Part shown: piece by piece, positions 1 to 7,556 of the stretch
Layout of the letters: each line of letters starts with the position of its first letter
Numbering within the stretch: the first letter of the stretch is position 1
Source: Prevotella sp. CAG:485
GTDB lineage: Bacteria > Bacteroidota > Bacteroidia > Bacteroidales > Muribaculaceae
Assembly: GCA_000437495.1 (NCBI GenBank)
Contig: FR897825.1
Location: 28,332 to 71,021, forward strand
Reading direction: 5' to 3'
Length of the DNA: 42,690 nt
Notes under the pieces: model-generated
The model's database searches: none
Seen by the model: only the letters and a program-made list of their open reading frames with translations
What the model was told of the DNA's origin: nothing
Position numbers and translations under genes: made by a program

Positions 1-869
1 GCCGGAACAAGGTCGGGCACCTTACGCATATTCAGCATCAGATTCGGCGTAAGATTCGGCGTAAGAGGCCATTGCGGCGCCTCTCCCCTCCACACTTTGG
101 TCTGATTATGCGAATCAAAACTGCTCTCCACGCCCATCTTTCTGAAAAGGTCAGCACAGGCGGCATCTCCCTGCAGACTCACCTCAGGGGGCGTGAGAGG
201 CGGTTTAAACGCCACTTCTGCGCCGGTGATGAGTGCCACAAGATAGAAATACGACGCGGCGCTCCAGTCGCGCTCCCCGGCGTCGTGTCCCTCTGTCATA
301 GCCTTTGTCAGCGCCAAGTACGGACTCGACGCCGCCTCTTCCCACCTTAGCTTTTCGGTGCGCAACGGGGTGCGGAAAAGGGGCTCGGCAAGCAGCAACG
401 CCGACAGATACTGTGAACTGTTGCTGTGCAGCAGACTTTGGGCATCTACCTCAGCCCCGTTGAGCCACGCACCTTTTATGCACACCGCTCCCCTTTCGTC
501 TATGCGGTCTACGGAAGCACCCGCGCGGCGCAGCTCGGCTGCCAAAGGCTCTAAAGGGCGGTTTAAAAGTCGGGGGCTGCCGGTAATCCTCACCTCATAC
601 CCCGGCGTGGCGGCACACAGGGCGGTCATAAAGCGCAGCGCAGTGCCCGACTCATGCACATCAATCACCGCAGCGCGGCGCTGATAGGCCCTCAGGGCGC
701 CGGAGATGGCTTTCAGGTCATCGCATTGGTCTGAACCTTCATCACATACCGTCTCGCCTCTCACGGCCGCCAACACAAGTCTGCGGGCCTCGATGCTCTT
801 CGAGGGGGGCAGCGTAACCGCTCTGTCCGCCTCTGCATCCTCTTGCCGGTATGTAATGCTGATATTCAT
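1..869 (-). CDS. aroA: 3-phosphoshikimate 1-carboxyvinyltransferase (EPSP synthase), C-terminus cut by window edge
   Basis: The enzyme transfers enolpyruvate from PEP to shikimate-3-phosphate in the cytoplasmic chorismate pathway. Translating the minus strand from ATG 869-867 gives 289 open codons running off the window. Visible family motifs are the phosphate-binding LPPSKSIEARRLVLAA near residue 22, ESGTALRFMTA near 75, SSQYLSALLL near 155 and the DWSAASYFYLVA segment near 210. The last visible residues (NMRKVPDLVPA) fit the conserved stretch before the catalytic Asp. The start lies 2 bp after the queA stop codon, so the gene is the third member of purB-queA-aroA and probably has no promoter of its own. 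A short in-frame 12-bp duplication near positions 42-66 gives LTPNLTPN. The typical family length is about 410-430 residues, so roughly a third is missing. Confidence 0.9.
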   Translation of the reverse strand, partial: MNISITYRQEDAEADRAVTLPPSKSIEARRLVLAAVRGETVCDEGSDQCDDLKAISGALRAYQRRAAVIDVHESGTALRFMTALCAATPGYEVRITGSPRLLNRPLEPLAAELRRAGASVDRIDERGAVCIKGAWLNGAEVDAQSLLHSNSSQYLSALLLAEPLFRTPLRTEKLRWEEAASSPYLALTKAMTEGHDAGERDWSAASYFYLVALITGAEVAFKPPLTPPEVSLQGDAACADLFRKMGVESSFDSHNQTKVWRGEAPQWPLTPNLTPNLMLNMRKVPDLVP

Positions 870-871
870 GG

Positions 872-2101
872 TTAAAGCAGCAGACAGGCGTCGCCGTAAC
901 TGAGGAAGCGGTAATCGGGTATAGCGAGGGCGCTGTCATAGAGCCGCCGCCAGCGCTGTCCATCGCCGCCGTTACGCTCCAGAAAGGCGCTCAACAGCAG
1001 CAGCAACGTCGATTTGGGCTGATGGAAATTGGTCACCATACCCTCCGTGATGCGCCAGTTGAATCCGGGGGCAATCATCAGCGCGGTTGCGGCATTCAGC
1101 ACACCCTCGTGCCTGTCGGCATACTCTTTCAACGCCTTCAGCGCCGTCAGGGTGTCGGTCTGCAGCATCTCAGGCTCGTAAGCGTCCCATTGGCGAGCCA
1201 TAGGTTCGCGCCCTGCCATTACGGCCGCTCCAATCAGGGGCAACGACTCCAGGGTGCGCACGGAGGTGGTTCCCACAGCCATTATGCGGCGCCCCTGAGC
1301 CTTGGCGTCGAGCAACTGTTGCAGCAATTCGCTGCTGACGCTGAAGCGCTCCACGTGCATCTCGTGGCCTGCCATGGTCTCGCTCTTCACGGGCTTGAAG
1401 GTTCCGGCGCCCACATGCAGGGTTACGTCGGCCACATCCACGCCCTTCTGCCGCAGCCTGTCGAAGATTTCGGGGGTAAAATGCAATCCGGCAGTAGGAG
1501 CCGCCACAGAGCCGCGTATGCGCGAATATACGGTCTGATAATCGGTGATGTCGCTCTCCTCGGTGTCGCGCTCCAGATAAGGGGGAATGGGAATGCGGCC
1601 CACACGCTCTATCACGGTGGCGAAGTCGATATCCTCGGGCTGCCAACTGAGCCTCACGCGCACCAGTCCGTCGCGGTTTGGCTCGGCCATTTTCTCGGCT
1701 TCGAGCAGCACATCGGGGGCCTGGAGGCTCACCTTGCCGCCGTGCCATCTTTTCAGATTGCCCACCAGGCACATCCATTCGCAACTGCCACGACTCTCGA
1801 AGCTCTGAGCGTAATCGCGCGGCTCGGCGGGGTCGAGCAGGAAAATCTCCACGGCGCCGCCGGTGGGTTTGCGCATCAGCAGCCTTGCCGGAATCACCCG
1901 CGTATTGTTGCGCACCAACAGGGTATCGGGCGGCAGCAGGTCGGGCAACTCGCCAAACCGGCAATGCCGCGCCGGAGCATCATACTGCGGCGGTACCACC
2001 AGCAGCCGACAGCTGTCGCGCTGTTCCAGCGGATGACGGGCTATGCGCTCCGGCGCAAGGGGATAGTCAAAATCCTCAATCCTTATGGCTTGCGGCTGCA
2101 T
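872..2101 (-). CDS. queA: tRNA preQ1(34) S-adenosylmethionine ribosyltransferase-isomerase
   Basis: QueA moves the ribosyl part of SAM onto preQ1 at tRNA position 34, giving epoxyqueuosine in queuosine synthesis. The 409-residue product has family hallmarks: FDYPLAPERIARHPLEQRD at the N-terminus, LVRNNTRVIPARLL near 60, RGSVAAPTAGLHFT near 195, LHVGAGTFKPV near 228, MAVGTTSVRTLES near 275 and GMVTNFHQPKSTLLLL near 352. It is longer than the roughly 350-residue E. coli enzyme, as in other Bacteroidetes members. The start ATG (2101-2099) shares one base with the purB TGA stop, so translation is probably coupled. The neighbour downstream is aroA. The sequence shows no link between queuosine and purine or aromatic synthesis beyond co-transcription. 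Confidence 0.95.
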   Translation of the reverse strand: MQPQAIRIEDFDYPLAPERIARHPLEQRDSCRLLVVPPQYDAPARHCRFGELPDLLPPDTLLVRNNTRVIPARLLMRKPTGGAVEIFLLDPAEPRDYAQSFESRGSCEWMCLVGNLKRWHGGKVSLQAPDVLLEAEKMAEPNRDGLVRVRLSWQPEDIDFATVIERVGRIPIPPYLERDTEESDITDYQTVYSRIRGSVAAPTAGLHFTPEIFDRLRQKGVDVADVTLHVGAGTFKPVKSETMAGHEMHVERFSVSSELLQQLLDAKAQGRRIMAVGTTSVRTLESLPLIGAAVMAGREPMARQWDAYEPEMLQTDTLTALKALKEYADRHEGVLNAATALMIAPGFNWRITEGMVTNFHQPKSTLLLLLSAFLERNGGDGQRWRRLYDSALAIPDYRFLSYGDACLLL

Positions 2102-3444
2102 CAGAAACCGAGATATGTGTCAGGACGGAAGGTATGCAGCTCATTCTTCACCTTGTCGCTCACATTGAGGGAGTCGATGAAGGCGCTTATGGTGGCTTCC
2201 GTAATTTCGTTGTTGGTGCGTGTGAGATCTTTCAGCGCCTCGTAGGGCTTGGGGTAACCTTCGCGGCGCAGAACAGTCTGGATGGCTTCCGCCACCACAG
2301 CCCAATGGTTGCGCAAGTCGGAGTCTATGGCGGCGCCGTTGAGCAGCAGTTTGCCGAGGCCTTTCATGGTCGACGCCACGGATATGAGGGTATGAGCCAA
2401 GGGCACGCCTACATTACGCAGCACGGTGCTGTCGGTCAAATCGCGCTGCAGACGGCTCACCGGCAGTTTCTGCGCCAGATGGCTGTAGAGGGCGTTGGCG
2501 ATGCCCAGGTTGCCCTCCGAGTTCTCAAAGTCGATGGGGTTGACTTTATGAGGCATGGCGCTGGAGCCTACCTCGCCGGCCTTGATGCGCTGGCGGAAAT
2601 AGCCCAGGGAGATGTACATCCACATATCGCGGTCCAGATCGAGGATGATGGTGCCGATGCGGCGCAGGGCGTCGAAGAGGGCGGCCAGGTTATCGTAGTT
2701 GCTTATCTGTGTGGTGAGATGCTCGCGCTGCAGGCCGAGTTTCTTCTGCAGGAACTCTTCGGCAAAAGCGGGCCAGTTGGTCATGGGGAAGGCGGCGCGG
2801 TGAGCATTGAAGTTGCCGGTGGCGCCACCGAATTTTCCGCTGTAAGGCACCTGCTTCAGGGCTTTCAGCTGCTCGTCGAGGCGATATACAAACACTGCAA
2901 TCTCCTTGCCCAGACGCGTCGGGGAGGCCGGCTGGCCGTGGGTGCGGGCCAGCATAGCCACGTCAGCCCATTCCTCGCTCAGGGTCTGCAGCTTGTCGCG
3001 CAGCTCGTGAAGACGCGGAAGCACCACGTCCTCCATGGCTTCGCGCAGACTCAAGGGCACGGCCGTGTTGTTGATGTCCTGGCTGGTGAGGCCGAAGTGG
3101 ATAAACTCCTTGTACTCCTCCAGACCCATGGCGTCGAACTCCTCTTTGAGGAAGTATTCCACGGCTTTGACGTCGTGATTGGTGATGGCTTCTTTATCTT
3201 TGATGCGCTGGGCGTCGGCAGGGGTAAATTCGCGATAAATACCTCTGAGGGGTTCAAAGAGGCCCGGCTGCACACCCTTCAGCGGCGGCAGACCCAACTC
3301 GCACAGGGCTATGAAATACTCTACCTCCACGCGGACACGATAACGTATCAGCGCGTACTCAGAAAAATAATCCGCCAGGGGCGCGGTCTTGGACCGATAA
3401 CGGCCGTCGATAGGCGAAATGGCTGTCAGGGTACTTATCTCCAT
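2101..3444 (-). CDS. purB: adenylosuccinate lyase
   Basis: PurB catalyses two beta-eliminations releasing fumarate: SAICAR to AICAR, and adenylosuccinate to AMP. The 447-residue product begins MEISTLTAISPIDGRY, matching the E. coli-type PurB subfamily. It carries the fumarase/aspartase superfamily signature SSAMPHKVNPIDFENSEG near residue 290, which holds the mobile catalytic Ser loop, and the TSQDINNTA and ARTHGQPASPTRLGKE blocks near 120 and 165. The length is normal. It is the first gene of purB-queA-aroA, and its stop overlaps the queA start by one base. Upstream lies an AT-rich spacer shared with the divergent tRNA-Val genes. Confidence 0.96.
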   Translation of the reverse strand: MEISTLTAISPIDGRYRSKTAPLADYFSEYALIRYRVRVEVEYFIALCELGLPPLKGVQPGLFEPLRGIYREFTPADAQRIKDKEAITNHDVKAVEYFLKEEFDAMGLEEYKEFIHFGLTSQDINNTAVPLSLREAMEDVVLPRLHELRDKLQTLSEEWADVAMLARTHGQPASPTRLGKEIAVFVYRLDEQLKALKQVPYSGKFGGATGNFNAHRAAFPMTNWPAFAEEFLQKKLGLQREHLTTQISNYDNLAALFDALRRIGTIILDLDRDMWMYISLGYFRQRIKAGEVGSSAMPHKVNPIDFENSEGNLGIANALYSHLAQKLPVSRLQRDLTDSTVLRNVGVPLAHTLISVASTMKGLGKLLLNGAAIDSDLRNHWAVVAEAIQTVLRREGYPKPYEALKDLTRTNNEITEATISAFIDSLNVSDKVKNELHTFRPDTYLGF

Positions 3445-3545
3445 ATTTTTTTCAAAAAAATTTTTGTTAGTCTAAGTAGTTGCATCTCAGGCAGTTAAGC
3501 GTATTTTGATGCCGAGATGCGAAAAAAATTTTTACAAAATTAGCA
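3445..3545 (-). promoter_or_regulatory. probable promoter and leader of purB
   Basis: On the minus strand TAATTTTG (3542-3535) matches the Bacteroidetes -7 consensus TAnnTTTG. No convincing -33 TTTG is seen at the expected distance. Between it and the ATG, positions 3482-3520 can fold: GCATCTC (3482-3488) pairs with GAGATGC (3514-3520), with an inner GGC/GCC. This could be a leader hairpin. No known riboswitch was recognised. Confidence 0.35.
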
Positions 3546-3550
3546 AAAAA

Positions 3551-3582
3551 TTTGGAGCGTAAGGAATTTCTGCTTAACTTTG
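3551..3582 (+). promoter_or_regulatory. Bacteroidetes-type promoter of the tRNA-Val pair
   Basis: TTTG (3551-3554) and TAACTTTG (3575-3582) are separated by 20 bp, the canonical sigma-ABfr arrangement. Transcription should start about 6-8 bases further on, some 10 bases ahead of the first tRNA. Confidence 0.8.
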
Positions 3583-3599
3583 CACTCGCAAAGCAAATC

Positions 3600-3674
3600 G
3601 GGCGATTAGCTCAGCTGGTTTAGAGCGTCTGCCTTACAAGCAGAGGGTCTGCGGTTCGAATCCGTAATCGCCCA
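3600..3674 (+). tRNA. tRNA-Val (UAC), copy 1
   Basis: This is a 75-base cloverleaf. The acceptor arm GGGCGAT (3600-3606) pairs with ATCGCCC (3667-3673), with discriminator A. The D-arm TAGCTCAGCTGGTT and T-arm GGTTCGAATCC are present. The anticodon loop CTTACAA gives anticodon TAC, which reads GTA and probably other Val codons. CCA is not encoded. Confidence 0.95.
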
Positions 3675-3712
3675 CGAATTTTTCATTAGGATGAATTTTT
3701 AGGGTTCAAAAA

Positions 3713-3787
3713 GGGCGATTAGCTCAGCTGGTTTAGAGCGTCTGCCTTACAAGCAGAGGGTCTGCGGTTCGAATCCGTAATCGCCCA
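3713..3787 (+). tRNA. tRNA-Val (UAC), copy 2
   Basis: Identical base for base to the copy at 3600-3674 and separated from it by 38 bases. Both are driven by the same promoter and followed by one terminator, so they form a two-gene tRNA transcript. Confidence 0.95.
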
Positions 3788-3790
3788 CAG

Positions 3791-3826
3791 AAAGAGCGTA
3801 CCCCGTGAGGGGAGCGCTCTTTTTGC
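3791..3826 (+). terminator. rho-independent terminator of the tRNA-Val pair
   Basis: AAAGAGCG (3791-3798) pairs with CGCTCTTT (3815-3822). An inner CCCC/GGGG pair (3801-3804, 3809-3812) closes a GTGA loop, and a T-run follows. Confidence 0.85.
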
Positions 3827-3903
3827 GTTTCTACCCTACCCTTCTCCACCCCTCCTGCTCCTCTCCCCGCCCACTCCGCTCCCATCGCCCCTCTCCCCGC
3901 TCC

Positions 3904-4019
3904 CCTTAAATTCCTTAAGCGCCTTAAATTCCTTAAACGCCTTAAATTCCTTAAGCGCCTTAAGCTCCCTAAGTTCCTTAAATTCCTTAAGCTCCTTTAA
4001 GCGCCTTAAGCTCCTTAAG
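3904..4019. repeat. tandem nonamer array, CCTTAARNN family (13 units)
   Basis: Thirteen consecutive units of 9 bp (one is 10 bp) follow the pattern CCTTAA plus three variable bases, for example CCTTAAATT and CCTTAAGCG. Because 9 bp is three codons, a minus frame stays open through it and would encode KEL/KEF triplets; I treat that as incidental. A related array lies at 24970-25083 and another at 40762-40803. A pyrimidine-rich stretch (3829-3903) precedes it. Confidence 0.85.
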
Positions 4020-4023
4020 CCGC

Positions 4024-4053
4024 AAAAAAGCGGCTCGGCAAAAGCCGGGCCGC
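4024..4053 (-). terminator. rho-independent terminator of the small membrane protein gene
   Basis: Read on the minus strand, GCGGC-CGGC pairs with GCCG-GCCGC across a four-base loop with one mismatch or wobble. A run of six T follows. It lies about 20 bp after the stop codon at 4075. Confidence 0.75.
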
Positions 4054-4074
4054 CCAAAGCTAAAAGCTTGTGTA

Positions 4075-4533
4075 TCAGTCTTCTTTCTTGTTGCTGATTT
4101 TGTTGTCCAGCTCCAGATACTGTGCAGGACGTGTAAGCCAGCTCATGAGCTTGCTCAGAGGCGCGAGAACCAGGAACTGGAAGATATCGCGGGCGATGGA
4201 GATGTTCACAGCGCCGTAATAGGTGCCAATCAGTACTATGGCGAACGACAGGAAGCCATCCTGAACCAGCATGACGATGGCAAAGATGAGGCCCAGGGGA
4301 TACCACAGCACTACGGTGGCGTCGAACATGAACTCGGTGAAGAAGCGTTTGAAGAACGTCAGCAGCGGCCAACGGGTGTTGATGCGGTCGAGATTCAGCA
4401 GTTGCTGGTCTTTGACGTTGCTGATGCGCCCTACCGACTTAAGCCATACCAGAAATGGCCATACGAAGATGAAATACAGAACTTTTACCAACGACTCAAG
4501 GATGGCTGTTCCTACTTTTGGCAGATTTTCCAT
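4075..4533 (-). CDS. small integral membrane protein, unknown function
   Basis: The product has about 152 residues when started at MENLPKVGTAIL (ATG 4533-4531). A longer open frame begins 54 bases upstream but adds only a low-complexity Asn/Thr-rich run that looks like translated spacer repeat, so I prefer the internal start. Two hydrophobic stretches are clear (about residues 10-32 and 75-115). The C-terminus is charged (ELDNKISNKKED). I do not recognise a family with certainty. It is monocistronic, with its own terminator downstream and a possible -7 box about 290 bp upstream. It may be a lineage-specific membrane protein; nothing in its context suggests a role. Confidence 0.6.
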   Translation of the reverse strand: MENLPKVGTAILESLVKVLYFIFVWPFLVWLKSVGRISNVKDQQLLNLDRINTRWPLLTFFKRFFTEFMFDATVVLWYPLGLIFAIVMLVQDGFLSFAIVLIGTYYGAVNISIARDIFQFLVLAPLSKLMSWLTRPAQYLELDNKISNKKED

Positions 4534-4942
4534 GCTGTTTGGGTTAGTGATATTGTTTGTTAGTGGGTTAGTTGTCTTATTTGTCAATCTTATTTGTCAA
4601 TGTGAAGCAATGTGGGTTGTTTTGTTTCCGAATAACTGTTTTTCACACCTCTAAAAGGCTTTATCTGCTCCTCAAAAGGCTGTGTCGGCTCGCTCCTCGG
4701 CCCGTCAGCAAAAACAATTTTTTGACTCAGCGCCGCCGCCCGTTGCAAATTATCCTACAAAACTCCTCTTCCTGTCAACTGAAGCAAATTTCAATCCTTC
4801 TTTAAGAAGAAACATTGAAATGTGCAAAGTTATAATTTTTTCTGATTATGCGCCACATTCAAATGTTGATAAATCTTAAATCATTATAATCAACTTTTAA
4901 TTAGGCGCCTGCGTTAATTAGGCATACAGTCTTGATTAATAT
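4534..4942. promoter_or_regulatory. divergent intergenic region with a minus -7 box and a direct repeat
   Basis: Minus-strand TAACTTTG (4832-4825) is a good -7 box for the membrane protein gene, though no -33 TTTG sits at the right distance; the leader would be about 285 bases. A 13-bp direct repeat, TTGACAAATAAGA on the minus strand, lies near 4575-4605. Just ahead of the plus-strand adenylation gene, TTAATTAGGC occurs twice (4897-4906 and 4914-4923), 17 bp apart. No clear plus-strand -7 box was found. Confidence 0.4.
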
Positions 4943-6379
4943 ATGAAAAACACCATTTACTCTCACTTTCACCATTGGGCCGTGAAACAGCCTTATGCTC
5001 CGGCGGTAATTGAAGAACACCGCACGCTGACGTATGATGACCTTGAGGCTCGCTCGGCTCAGGTGGCCGAAGCGTTGGCCGACTTGCATCAGAAGCGTGT
5101 GGGCATTGTCATGGAGCATGGCTTCGACCAGATTGCAGCCATTATAGGTGTGTTGCGCTCAGGCAACGCTTATGTGCCGGCGGAGCCGTTCCTGCCGCAG
5201 CAGCGCATTGACTATTATATGAACTCGGCAGGGGTGGCCACTATCATCGACAAGGCTTTTATGCAACGCCTAAAAAGCACCCCGGCCGACCCGATGCCCG
5301 ACAGAAGTCAGCCCGATGGCGAGGCTTATATTCTCTATACTTCAGGCACTTCAGGCAAGCCCAAGGGGATAATTGTGGAGAACAGTTCTGTGGTGAATTA
5401 TGCTCAGGCTTTTGAGAATGAGATGCACACGTCGCCGGCCGACGTCATGCTGCAGCTCTCGGTCTGCTCGTTCGATATTTTTGTGGAAGAGGTCTTTGCC
5501 AGTCTGCTCAACGGGGCTGCCATAGCGGTTCCTGCGCCTGCAACGGCCTCCAGATGCACGGAAGAGATTATTGATTTCTGCAACCGAAAGGGGGTTACGG
5601 AAATCAGCGGCTTCCCCTATCTGTTGGCTGAGATGAACAAGCTCGACATGGTGCCGCGGCGGCTGCGCCTGCTCATCAGCGGCGGCGATGTGCTGCGTTA
5701 TTCATACATCGACAGGCTGGTGAAGCACTATATCCCCATTTACAACACTTACGGACCCAGCGAAACAACTGTTTGCGCCACTTATGCGCGGGTAGACAAC
5801 GCCGAGCCGCTGTCCGACGGCACGCTGCCCATAGGGCGGCCTGTCTATGGCGTTGAGGTGATGCTGCTCGACTCCCATCTGCAGCCGGTGAAACCGGGCG
5901 AAAAGGGCGAGATTTGCATCCTGGGTCGCGGCGTGGCACGCGGCTATGTGGGGAATCCGCCTGAAAGTCGCAATTTCACGCATCTGCCCGACGGCCGACG
6001 GGTTTACCGCAGCGGCGACGAGGGTTATCTGCTGCCCGACGGCCAGTTGGCCTTCACTCACCGTCTCGACGACCAGGTGATGATTATGGGCAAACGGGTT
6101 GAGCCGGCCGAGGTGGAGAATGTGCTGAACTCGGCGCCGGGTGTGGAACGTGGCGTGGTACGCTCGTTCCGCGACGCCAAGGGGCTGAGCTACTTGGTGG
6201 CCTATTTCGTGCCGGAGAAGGCGGCCGGGGGTGTGGGCAGGATAAAGGCATGGCTCAATGCCCGGCTCTCAGACTTCATGGTGCCCGACATTTTCGTTCA
6301 GCTGAAGAAGATTCCTCTCACGCGGCGCGGAAAGGTGGATGTGGCGGCGTTGCCCAAAATCTCTGAACATGAAAATTGA
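4943..6379 (+). CDS. stand-alone amino-acid adenylation enzyme (ANL superfamily, NRPS A-domain/DltA-like)
   Basis: ANL enzymes activate a carboxylic acid with ATP and pass it to a thiol or amine acceptor. The 478 residues form one A-domain: P-loop YTSGTSGKPKG (132-142), A4-like SFDIFVEEVF (176-185), YGPSETT (270-276), the YRSGD ATP-ribose motif (355-359), the hinge around RLDDQVMIMGKRVEP (374-388) and the catalytic Lys in RRGKVD (about 464). No carrier, condensation or thioesterase domain is attached. Family knowledge says such free enzymes load a separate carrier protein or ligate amino acids; the substrate cannot be read reliably. Glu replaces the usual Trp after the A4 Asp. Its last 11 bp overlap a GNAT gene, so translation is coupled with 6369 and 6830. 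A DltA-like role is possible, but dltB/C/D are absent here. Confidence 0.8.
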   Translation: MKNTIYSHFHHWAVKQPYAPAVIEEHRTLTYDDLEARSAQVAEALADLHQKRVGIVMEHGFDQIAAIIGVLRSGNAYVPAEPFLPQQRIDYYMNSAGVATIIDKAFMQRLKSTPADPMPDRSQPDGEAYILYTSGTSGKPKGIIVENSSVVNYAQAFENEMHTSPADVMLQLSVCSFDIFVEEVFASLLNGAAIAVPAPATASRCTEEIIDFCNRKGVTEISGFPYLLAEMNKLDMVPRRLRLLISGGDVLRYSYIDRLVKHYIPIYNTYGPSETTVCATYARVDNAEPLSDGTLPIGRPVYGVEVMLLDSHLQPVKPGEKGEICILGRGVARGYVGNPPESRNFTHLPDGRRVYRSGDEGYLLPDGQLAFTHRLDDQVMIMGKRVEPAEVENVLNSAPGVERGVVRSFRDAKGLSYLVAYFVPEKAAGGVGRIKAWLNARLSDFMVPDIFVQLKKIPLTRRGKVDVAALPKISEHEN

Positions 6380-6833
6380 GAAGCTGAAGCTGTTGCCGCT
6401 CACTGACCTCGACTCGCTGATGCAGTGGCGTGCCGAGGTGCTGAGTCATGTCTTCGGGCATGAACCGGGTGCTGAGCTGCTTGCCGAGAACCGGCGTTAT
6501 TACGCCGAGAACGTTGCCGCCGGGCTTCATCTCGCTGTTGAGGCGCTGTATGACGGTCAGGGGGTTGGATGCGGTGCCATCTGTCTGCAGGATGAGCTGC
6601 CGTCGCCCGACAACCCCAACGGCCGCTGTGCCTTCCTGATGAACATTTATGTGCGCGAGGAATGGCGAGGCAAGGGCATTGCCACGGCTCTGGTGAAGTT
6701 TCTCATTGCCGAGGCTAAGGCGCGGAAATGCCGCAAGATTTATCTGGAGACTACCGATATGGCCCGGGGGTTATATCGCAGCCTCGGCTTCGTCCCATAC
6801 AACGATGTGCTGAAACTTCCTCTTGAACAATGA
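6369..6833 (+). CDS. GNAT family N-acetyltransferase
   Basis: The product has 154 residues when started at MKIEKLKLLPL (ATG 6369). That start overlaps the end of the adenylation gene by 11 bp; an upstream in-frame ATG would overlap more and adds non-family sequence. GNAT fold hallmarks are the beta4 stretch CAFLMNIYVREEWRGKGIA with the acetyl-CoA pyrophosphate loop RGKGIA, then LVKFLIAEAKARKCRKIYLETT and ARGLYRSLGFVPYND at the C-terminus. GNAT proteins acetylate amines of small molecules or proteins using acetyl-CoA. The substrate is unknown. Being sandwiched between an adenylating enzyme and an esterase suggests it acts on the same small molecule; this is inference. Confidence 0.85.
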   Translation: MKIEKLKLLPLTDLDSLMQWRAEVLSHVFGHEPGAELLAENRRYYAENVAAGLHLAVEALYDGQGVGCGAICLQDELPSPDNPNGRCAFLMNIYVREEWRGKGIATALVKFLIAEAKARKCRKIYLETTDMARGLYRSLGFVPYNDVLKLPLEQ

Positions 6834-7501
6834 TACATGTAATTGAAACTTCGGGTCTTACGCTTCATATCTCACCCTGCCCGGGGAGCCGGCGTGTGGC
6901 ATACATCCTATACCCCATGGAGGCGTTGGGGGGATGGCTTGCGCAGGCTGCGACCAAATACAGAATCTCGATGGTGAGCATAACGGGTATGGACTGGGAC
7001 AACGACCTGAGTCCGTGGCCAGCGCCGGGTGAGCCGCCCGGTTCGCCCGATTTTCAGGGACTGGCGCCGGAGTTCCTCGCCACGCTTACGCAAAAGGTGG
7101 CTCCGGCGGCTGAGGAATGGCTCGGCCTCACGGGTGCCGAACGTATCCTCACGGGTGTGAGTATGTCAGGGCTGTTTGCTCTGTGGCAACGGTTTGTGAG
7201 CCCGTTTTTCCCCTCTGTATTGAGCCTCAGCGGCTCCTTCTGGTATCCGGGCTTTGTGGAGTTCGTCAACCGGCAGGCGGCGCCGCAGCCCACAGGGAGT
7301 GTCTATATGCTGTTGGGGCGCAAGGAGCGCTTCTCGCCCATAAAGGCCTTCCGTCCGGTGGAAGATGACACGCGACTTATCCTTGCGCGGCTGCAGCAGC
7401 TCGGGGTGCCCTGTCGGCTCGATATGGTGCCCGGCAATCACTATGCCAACCCGCTGCCACGACTCGACTTAGCTTTCTCTTCCCTTACACAAATGCGATA
7501 A
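6830..7501 (+). CDS. alpha/beta-hydrolase-like esterase
   Basis: The product has 223 residues, and the start ATG overlaps the preceding stop in an ATGA. The fold resembles putative esterase (esterase D/IroE-like) proteins: GMDWDNDLSPWPAPG near 53-67, nucleophile elbow TGVSMSGLFALW (Ser111), LSLSGSFWYPGF near 131-142 and a C-terminal PGNHY with candidate catalytic His204. The acid residue is not assigned with confidence. There is no signal peptide, so it is probably cytoplasmic. It is the last gene of a three-gene unit. It could release or edit the product of the adenylation enzyme, as thioesterases or siderophore esterases do, but no carrier protein or siderophore transport gene is nearby. 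Confidence 0.7.
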   Translation: MIHVIETSGLTLHISPCPGSRRVAYILYPMEALGGWLAQAATKYRISMVSITGMDWDNDLSPWPAPGEPPGSPDFQGLAPEFLATLTQKVAPAAEEWLGLTGAERILTGVSMSGLFALWQRFVSPFFPSVLSLSGSFWYPGFVEFVNRQAAPQPTGSVYMLLGRKERFSPIKAFRPVEDDTRLILARLQQLGVPCRLDMVPGNHYANPLPRLDLAFSSLTQMR

Positions 7502-7502
7502 T

Positions 7503-7556
7503 CCTCTCTCCGCTTTCCACTCTCCACACTCCACTCTCCCCTCTCCTCTCTCCTCT
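7503..7556. repeat. pyrimidine-rich low-complexity spacer
   Basis: The convergent spacer between the esterase and ruvC is almost entirely C and T (CTCTCC and CTCCACT words). No hairpin terminator is seen in it. A similar C/T-rich stretch lies at 3829-3903. Confidence 0.5.

Noticed and set aside
1678..3498. A 606-codon plus-strand open frame
   Set aside because: It lies antisense to purB and queA, whose protein motifs are unmistakable; the long frame is a by-product of GC-rich codons.
3600..3787. Duplicated tRNA-Val genes as phage or island attachment sites
   Set aside because: Both copies are complete and share a promoter and terminator; no integrase or partial tRNA copy is present.
3836..4372. 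A minus-strand frame encoding KEL/KEF repeats that look like a coiled coil
   Set aside because: The repeats are the translated CCTTAA nonamer array, and the rest overlaps the better-supported membrane protein gene in another frame.
4534..4587. Longer start for the small membrane protein
   Set aside because: The extra residues are an Asn/Thr repeat matching degenerate spacer repeats, not a plausible signal or domain.
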